From Aplectana chamaeleonis (Eukaryota; Nematoda; Chromadorea; Rhabditida; Cosmocercidae), in the NCBI GenBank assembly GCA_029168955.1, contig JAPDOI010001448.1, positions 62,001-126,000 of the forward strand: a DNA stretch of 64,000 nt, in the 5' to 3' direction. Positions 57,502-64,000 of this stretch are shown here, in pieces. Within the stretch, counting starts at the first letter, position 1. Each line of letters begins with the position of its first letter. The notes beneath the pieces are model-generated. The model saw only the letters and a program-made list of their open reading frames with translations. It did no database searches and had not been told where the DNA came from. The position numbers were made by a program, and so were the translations under genes.

Positions 57502-57707
57502 GGGACTATCCTAGACGGGGGGGGGCACTCAAGATTAAAGTCAGAAATGGAATGAACGACCGATCTGTAGCGCTATCAATCGAAGTATTTCTACAGAACT
57601 TCATCAACAACAATGATTGATAGCAGCATCAAACATCTTTTGTCAGGTTTTCCATTCATTCTCACGAGCGAATCGTGGGTGCCCCCCTCCCCGTCTATGA
57701 TAGTCCC
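57502..57707. mobile_element. Array MITE, copy 5
   Basis: CGAAGTATTTCTACAG subtype. Same flanks, AAAAGTGC on both sides. Confidence 0.9.
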
Positions 57708-58893
57708 AAAAGTGCTTCGGGCTTCTGATGACGTCATCGGGACGTCTTGAAAAGTGCTTCAGGCTTCTGATGGCGTCATCATGACATCGTCAGAAGTGCT
57801 TCGGGCTTCTGATGACGTCATCGGGACGTCGTGAAAAGTGCTTCGGGCTTCTGATGACGTCATCGGGACGTCTTGAAAAGTGCTTCAGGCTTCTGATGAC
57901 GTCATCATGACATCGTCAGAAGTGCTTCGGGCTTCTGATGACGTCATCGGGACGTCGTGAAAAGTGCTTCGGGATTCTGATGACGTCATCGGGACGTCAT
58001 GAAAAGTGCTTCGGGCTCCTGAGGACGTTATCATGACATCGTCAGAAGTGCTTCGGGCTTCTGATGACGTTATCGGGACGTCGTGAAAAGTGCTTCGAGA
58101 TTCTGATGACGTCATCGGGACGTCATGAAAAGTGCTTCGGGCTCCTGAGGGCGTTATCATGACATAGTCAGAAGTTCTTCGGGTTTCTGATGACGTCAGC
58201 GGGGCGTAGTGAAAAGTGCTTCGGGCTTCTGATGACGTCATCGGGACGTCATGAAAAGTGCTTCGGGCTCCTGAGGACGTTATCATGACATCGTCAGAAG
58301 TGCTTCGGGCTTCTGATGACGTTATCGGGACGTCGTGAAAAGTGCTTCGGGATTCTGATGACGTCATTGGGACGTCGTGAAAAAGTGCTTCCGGGCTCCT
58401 GATGACGTCATCACGACATCGTCAGAAGTGCTTAGGGCTTCTGATGACGTCATCGGGACGTCGTGAAAAGTGCTTCGGGCTCCTGAGGACGTCATCATGA
58501 CATCGTCAGAAGTGCTTCGGGCTTTTGATGACGTTATCGGGACGTCGTGAAAAGTGCTTCGGGATTCTGATGACGTCATTGGGACGTCGTGAAAAGTGCT
58601 TCGGGCTCCTGATGACGTCATCACGACATCGTCAGAAGTGCTTCGGGCTTCTGATGACGTCATCGGGACGTCGTGAAAAGTGCTTCGGGCCCCTGAGGAC
58701 GTCATCACGACATCGTCAGAAGTGCTTCGGGCTTCTGATGACGTCAGCGGGGCGTCGTGAAAAGTGCTTCGGGCTTCTGATGACGTCATCGGGACGTCTT
58801 GAAAAGTGCTTCAGGCTTATGAAGACGTCATCGGGACGTCGTCAGGAGTGCTTCGGGCTGCTGATTACGCCATCGGGACGTCTTGAAAAGCGC

Positions 58894-59098
58894 GGGACTA
58901 TCCTAGACGGGGGGGGCACTCAAGATTAAAGTCAGAAATGGAATGAATCACCGATCTATAACGCTATCAATCGAAGTATTTCTACAAAACTTCATCAACA
59001 ACAATGATTGATAGCAGCATCGAACATCTTTTGTCAGGTTTTTCATTCATTTTCACGAGCGAATCGTGGGTGCCCCCCTCCCCGTCTATGATAGTCCC
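58894..59098. mobile_element. Array MITE, copy 6 (subtype A)
   Basis: Left flank changed to AAAAGCGC, right flank AAAAGTGC. Subtype A of the right-hand pairs: ATGGAATGAATCACC and CTACAAAACTTCATC. Confidence 0.9.
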
Positions 59099-59316
59099 AA
59101 AAGTGCTTCGGGCTTCTGATGACGTCACCGGGACGTCTTGAAAAGTGCTTCGGGCTCCTGAGGACGTCATCATGACATTGTCAGAAGTGCTTCGGGCTTC
59201 TAATGACGTTATCGGGACGTGGTGAAAAGTGCTTCGGGCTCCTAATGACGTCATCAGGACGTCGTCAGAAGTGCTTCGGGCTTTCGATGACGCCACCGGG
59301 AAGTCGTGAAAAGTGT

Positions 59317-59521
59317 GGGACTATCCTAAACGGGGTGGGCACTCAAGATTCAAGTCAGAAATGAAATAAATCACCGATCTATAACGCTATCAATCGAAGT
59401 ATTTCTACAGAACTTCATTCACAACAATGATTGATAGCAGCATCGAACATCTTTTGTCAGGTTTTCCATTCATTTTCACGAGCGAATCGTGCGTGCCCCC
59501 CTCCCCGTCTATGATAGTCCC
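59317..59521. mobile_element. Array MITE, copy 7 (subtype B)
   Basis: Left flank AAAAGTGT. Subtype B: CCTAAACGGGGTGGGCACTC and AACTTCATTCACAACAATG. Confidence 0.9.
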
Positions 59522-60411
59522 AAAAGTGCTTCGGGCTTCTGATGACGTCAGCGGGCCGTCGTGAAAAGTGCTTTGGGCTTCTGATGACGTCATCGGGACG
59601 TCGTGAAAAGTGCTTCGGGCTCCTGAGGACGTCATCATGACATCGTCAGAAGTGCTTCGGGCTTTTGATGACGTTATCGGGACGTCGTGAAAAGTGCTTC
59701 GGGATTCTGATGACGTCATTGGGACGTCGTGAAAAGTGCTTCGGGCTCCTGATGACGTCATCACGACATCGTCAGAAGTGCTTCGGGCTTCTGATGACGT
59801 CATCGGGACGTCGTGAAAAGTGCTTCGGGCCCCTGAGGACGTCATCACGACATCGTCAGAAGTGCTTCGGGCTTCTGATGACGTCAGCGGGGCGTCGTGA
59901 AAAGTGCTTCGGGCTCCTGAGGACGTCATCATGACATCGTCAGAAGTGCTTCGGGCTTCTGATGACGTCATCGAGACGTCATGAAAAGTGCTTCGGGCTC
60001 CTGAGGACGTTATCATGACATCGTCAGAAGTGCTTCGGGCTTCTGATGACGTTATCGGGACGTCGTGAAAAGTGCTTCGGGATTCTGATGACGTCATTGG
60101 GACGTCGTGAAAAGTGCTTCGGGCTCCTGATGACGTCATCACGACATCGTCAGAAGTGCTTAGGGCTTCTGATGACGTCATCGGGACGTCGTGAAAAGTG
60201 CTTCGGGCCCCTGAGGACGTCATCACGACATCGTCAGAAAGTGCTTCGGGCTTCTGATGACGTCAGCGGGGCGTCGTGAAAAGTGCTTCGGGCTTCTGAT
60301 GACGTCATCGGGACGTCTGAAAAGTGCTTCAGGCTTATGAAGACGTCATCGGGACGTCGTCAGGAGTGCTTCGGGCTGCTGATTACGCCATCGGGACGTC
60401 TTGAAAAGCGC

Positions 60412-60616
60412 GGGACTATCCTAGACGGGGGGGGCACTCAAGATTAAAGTCAGAAATGGAATGAATCACCGATCTATAACGCTATCAATCGAAGTATTTC
60501 TACAAAACTTCATCAACAACAATGATTGATAGCAGCATCGAACATCTTTTGTCAGGTTTTTCATTCATTTTCACGAGCGAATCGTGGGTGCCCCCCTCCC
60601 CGTCTATGATAGTCCC
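60412..60616. mobile_element. Array MITE, copy 8 (subtype A)
   Basis: Same as copy 6, 1518 bp further on. Confidence 0.9.
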
Positions 60617-60834
60617 AAAAGTGCTTCGGGCTTCTGATGACGTCATCGGGACGTCGTGAAAAGTGCTTCGGGCTCCTGAGGACGTCATAATGACATTGTC
60701 AGAAGTGCTTCGGGCTTCTGATGACGTCACCGGGACGTCTTGAAAAGTGCTTCGGGCTCCTAATGACGTCATCAGGACGTCGTCAGAAGTGCTTCGGGCT
60801 TTCGATGACGCCATCGGGACGTCGTGAAAAGTGT

Positions 60835-61039
60835 GGGACTATCCTAAACGGGGTGGGCACTCAAGATTCAAGTCAGAAATGAAATGAATCACCGATCTAT
60901 AACGCTATCAATCGAAGTATTTCTACAGAACTTCATTCACAACAATGATTGATAGCAGCATCGAACATCTTTTGTCAGGTTTTCCATTCATTTTCACGAG
61001 CGAATCGTGCGTGCCCCCCTCCCCGTCTATGATAGTCCC
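60835..61039. mobile_element. Array MITE, copy 9 (subtype B)
   Basis: Same as copy 7, 1518 bp further on. Confidence 0.9.
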
Positions 61040-62139
61040 AAAAGTGCTTCGGGCTTCTGATGACGTCAGCGGGCCGTCGTGAAAAGTGCTTTGGGCTTCT
61101 GATGACGTCATCGGGACGTCGTGAAAAGTGCTTCGGGCTCCTGAGGACGTCATCATGACATCGTCAGAAGTGCTTCGGGCTTTTGATGACGTTATCGGGA
61201 CGTCGTGAAAAGTGCTTCGGGATTCTGATGACGTCATTGGGACGTCGTGAAAAGTGCTTCGGGCTCCTGATGACGTCATCACGACATCGTCAGAAGTGCT
61301 TCGATCTTCTGATGACGTCATCGGGACGTCGTGAAAAGTGCTTCGGGCCCCTGAGGACGTCATCACGACATCGTCAGAAGTGCTTCGGGCTTCTGATGAC
61401 GTCACCGGGACGTCGTAAAAAGTGCTTCGGGCTCCTGAGGACGTCATCATGACATCGTCAGAAGTGCTTCGGGCTTCTGATGACGGCATCGAGACGTCAT
61501 GAAAAGTGCTTCGGGCTCCTGAGGACGTTATCATGACATCGTCAGAAGTGCTTCGGGCTTCTGATGACGTTATCGGGACGTCGTGAAAAGTGCTTCGGGA
61601 TTCTGATGACGTCATTGGGACGTCGTGAAAAGTGCTTCGGGCTCCTGATGACGTCATCACGACATCGTCAGAAGTGCTTAGGGCTTCTGATGACGTCATC
61701 GGGACGTCGTGAAAAGTGCTTCGGGCTCCTGAGGACGTCATCATGACATCGTCAGAAGTGCTTCGGGCTTTTGATGACGTTATCGGGACGTCGTGAAAAG
61801 TGCTTCGGGATTCTGATGACGTCATTGGGACGTCGTGAAAAGTGCTTCGGGCTCCTGATGACGTCATCACGACATCGTCAGAAGTGCTTCGGGCTTCTGA
61901 TGACGTCATCGGGACGTCGTGAAAAGTGCTTCGGGCCCCTGAGGACGTCATCACGACATCGTCAGAAGTGCTTCGGGCTTCTGATGACGTCAGCGGGGCG
62001 TCGTGAAAAGTGCTTCGGGCTTCTGATGACGTCATCGGGACGTCTTGAAAAGTGCTTCAGGCTTATGAAGACGTCATCGGGACGTCGTCAGGAGTGCTTC
62101 GGGCTGCTGATTACGCCATCGGGACGTCTTGAAAAGCGC

Positions 62140-62347
62140 GGGACTATCCTAGACGGGGGGGGGCACTCAAGATTAAAGTCAGAAATGGAATGAATCACCG
62201 ATCTATAACGCTATCAATCGAAGTATTTCTACAAAACTTCATCAACAACAATGATTGATAGCAGCATCGAGACATCTTTTTGTCAGGTTTTCATTCATTT
62301 TCACGAGCGAATCGTGGCTCCCCCCCCTCCCCGTCTATGATAGTCCC
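62140..62347. mobile_element. Array MITE, copy 10 (subtype A)
   Basis: Subtype A with small insertions (longer G and T runs) and GTGGCTCCCCCC near the right end. Confidence 0.9.
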
Positions 62348-62565
62348 AAAAGTGCTTCGGGCTTCTGATGACGTCACCGGGACGTCTTGAAAAGTGCTTC
62401 GGGCTCCTGAGGACGTCATCATGACATTGTCAGAAGTGCTTCGGGCTTCTGATGACGTTATCGGGACGTGGTGAAAAGTGCTTCGGGCTCCTGATGACGT
62501 CATCAGGACGTCGTCAGAAGTGCTTCGTGCTTTCGATGACGCCATCGGGACGTCGTGAAAAGTGT

Positions 62566-62770
62566 GGGACTATCCTAAACGGGGTGGGCACTCAAGATTC
62601 AAGTCAGAAATGAAATGAATCACCGATCTATAACGCTATCAATCGAAGTATTTCTACAGAACTTCATTCACAACAATGATTGATAGCAGCATCGAACATC
62701 TTTTGTCAGGTTTTCCATTCATTTTCACGAGCGAATCGTGGGTGCCCCCCTCCCCGTCTATGATAGTCCC
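62566..62770. mobile_element. Array MITE, copy 11 (subtype B)
   Basis: Subtype B; GTGGGTGCCCCCC near the right end in place of the GTGCGTG of copies 7 and 9. Confidence 0.9.
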
Positions 62771-63072
62771 AAAAGTGCTTCGGGCTCCTGAGGACGTCAT
62801 CACGACATCGTCAGAAGTGCTTCGGGCTTCTGATGACGTCATCGGGACGTCGTGAAAAGTGCTTCGGGCCCCTGAGGACGTCATCACGACATCGTCAGAA
62901 GTGCTTCGGGCTTCTGATGACGTCAGCGGGGCGTCGTGAAAAGTGCTTCGGGCTTCTGATGACGTCATCGGGACGTCTTGAAAAGTGCTTCAGGCTTCTG
63001 ATGACGTCATCGGGACGTCGTCAGGAGTGCTTCGGGCTGCTGATTACGCCATCGGGACGTCTTGAAAAGCGC

Positions 63073-63277
63073 GGGACTATCCTAGACGGGGGGGCACTCA
63101 AGATTAAAGTCAGAAATGGAATGAATCACCGATCTATAACGCTATCAATCGAAGTATTTCTACAAAACTCCATCAACAACAATGATTGATAGCAGCATCG
63201 AACATCTTTTGTCAGGTTTTTCATTCATTTTCACGAGCGAATCGTGGGTGCCCCCCCTCCCCGTCTATGATAGTCCC
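63073..63277. mobile_element. Array MITE, copy 12 (subtype A)
   Basis: Subtype A with a shortened G run and AAAACTCCATCAAC. Confidence 0.9.
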
Positions 63278-63495
63278 AAAAGTGCTTCGGGCTTCTGATG
63301 ACGTCATCGGGACGTCTTGAAAAGTGCTTCGGGCTCCTGAGGACGTCATCATGACATTGTCAGAAGTGCTTCGGGCTTCTGATGACGTTATCGGGACGTG
63401 GTGAAAAGTGCTTCGGGCTCCTGATGACGTCATCAGGACGTCGTCAGAAGTGCTTCGTGCTTTCGATGACGCCATCGGGACGTCGTGAAAAGTGT

Positions 63496-63700
63496 GGGAC
63501 TATCCTAAACGGGGTGGGCACTCAAGATTCAAGTCAGAAATGAAATGAATCACCGATCTATAACGCTATCAATCGAAGTATTTCTACAGAACTTCATTCA
63601 CAACAATGATTGATAGCAGCATCGAACATCTTTTGTCAGGTTTTCCATTCATTTTCACGAGCGAATCGTGGGTGCCCCCCTCCCCGTCTATGATAGTCCC
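63496..63700. mobile_element. Array MITE, copy 13 (subtype B)
   Basis: Subtype B, the last MITE; only two degenerate satellite units follow before the array ends. Confidence 0.9.
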
Positions 63701-63788
63701 AAAAGTGCTTCGGGCTTCTGTAGACGTCATCGGGACGTCGTGAAAAGTGGTTCGAGCTTCTGCTGACGTCATCGGGACGTCGTGGAAA

Positions 63789-64000
63789 CCCGGAGAGTGG
63801 GCGGGTGCTCGACACCCCTTGCTGGTCATCCGAGAAATTGTGCAGGACACCCCGTAGAGTGATTAGGAGTCCCGGACCCGTCACTGGTCATCCGGAAAAT
63901 TGTGCAGGTTACCCAAAAGAATGAGCAAGAGTTTTGAGCTTTGCGCTAGCCGTCTGAGATAGTGTGCTGGATGCATCGGAATTTGCGAAGCAGTCCGAGA
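63789..64000. repeat. Start of a degenerate 62-bp minisatellite
   Basis: CTGGTCATCCG...AATTGTGCAGG recurs at 63822 and 63884, and as CTAGCCGTCTGAGATAGTGTGC at 63946, a 62-bp step. The repeat seems to continue past the window edge. Confidence 0.65.

Larger units (their letters stand above)
55421..63788. repeat. 42-bp CRE-bearing satellite, MITE-bearing domain
   Basis: The same 42-bp units, interrupted by 13 MITEs of one family. MITEs occur singly and in pairs: copies 1 and 3 are 1100 bp apart and 2 and 4 are 1098 bp apart; copies 6 and 7 recur as 8 and 9 (both shifted by 1518 bp), as 10 and 11 (about 1730 bp) and as 12 and 13 (about 930 bp). So the array grew in blocks that contain one or two MITEs. 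Unit variants here are richer in GAGGACGTYATCATGACATCG types than in the left domain. Confidence 0.95.

Noticed and set aside
50686..63788. CRISPR array
   Set aside because: Units are contiguous with no unique spacers, the length is too great, and the context is eukaryotic.
1..64000. Bacterial or viral origin of the window
   Set aside because: No operon-like gene packing, no ribosome-binding sites before ORFs, and repeats and retroelements are of animal type.

Overview
The window looks like a gene-poor, repeat-dense stretch of an animal genome, most likely a nematode. Strongylid (hookworm-like) is my best guess, made from the style of the repeats and retroelements. The support is indirect. 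There are no operons or bacterial signals, decayed retroelement proteins include a Penelope-like element with a GIY-YIG domain of the kind common in nematodes, and dozens of short non-autonomous DNA transposons and foldback elements are present. I cannot identify any complete host gene. Only isolated exon-like stretches (6.8-7.05, 25.1-25.3, 35.67-35.90 and possibly 42.0-42.3 kb) are worth considering as host coding sequence.

Layout. 0.5-3.0 kb is a composite foldback element built from three copies of an ~0.8 kb module packed with CTCAGCCGG-type motifs. 5-17 kb holds a Mutator-like MITE with a perfect 9-bp target duplication, two chains of MITEs joined end to end at TTTAAA, two short minisatellites inside terminal inverted repeats, and a candidate 2.1 kb transposon. 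17.9-20.85 kb is a 2.9 kb hAT-like element with perfect 16-bp ends and a perfect 8-bp target duplication, carrying two further elements. 22-29 kb has foldbacks, a CCTCCG microsatellite, an exon-like ORF and, right against it, a 1.5 kb minisatellite of 21-bp units. 31-41 kb holds more MITEs, a broken Penelope-like element, a tRNA-Ser-like relic, and a three-level nest of elements at 38 kb. 45-49 kb has a ~2.2 kb palindrome abutting a decayed reverse transcriptase of another type. 49.6-50.2 kb is a foldback with strand-biased C and G runs.

The right end (50.7-63.8 kb) is the most striking part: about 250 copies of a 42-bp unit, most of them carrying the palindrome GATGACGTCATC, which contains the consensus cAMP-response/bZIP site TGACGTCA, plus a second ACGT core 11 bp away. 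The unit is almost exactly four DNA turns, so the sites would lie on one face of the helix. The right two thirds also holds 13 copies of one ~206-bp MITE, all in the same position within the unit and flanked by the same 8-bp duplication. This points to one insertion followed by amplification in higher-order blocks. Three other minisatellites in the window also have 41-43 bp periods. Long ORFs in these arrays exist because 42 is a multiple of 3, and I do not treat them as genes.
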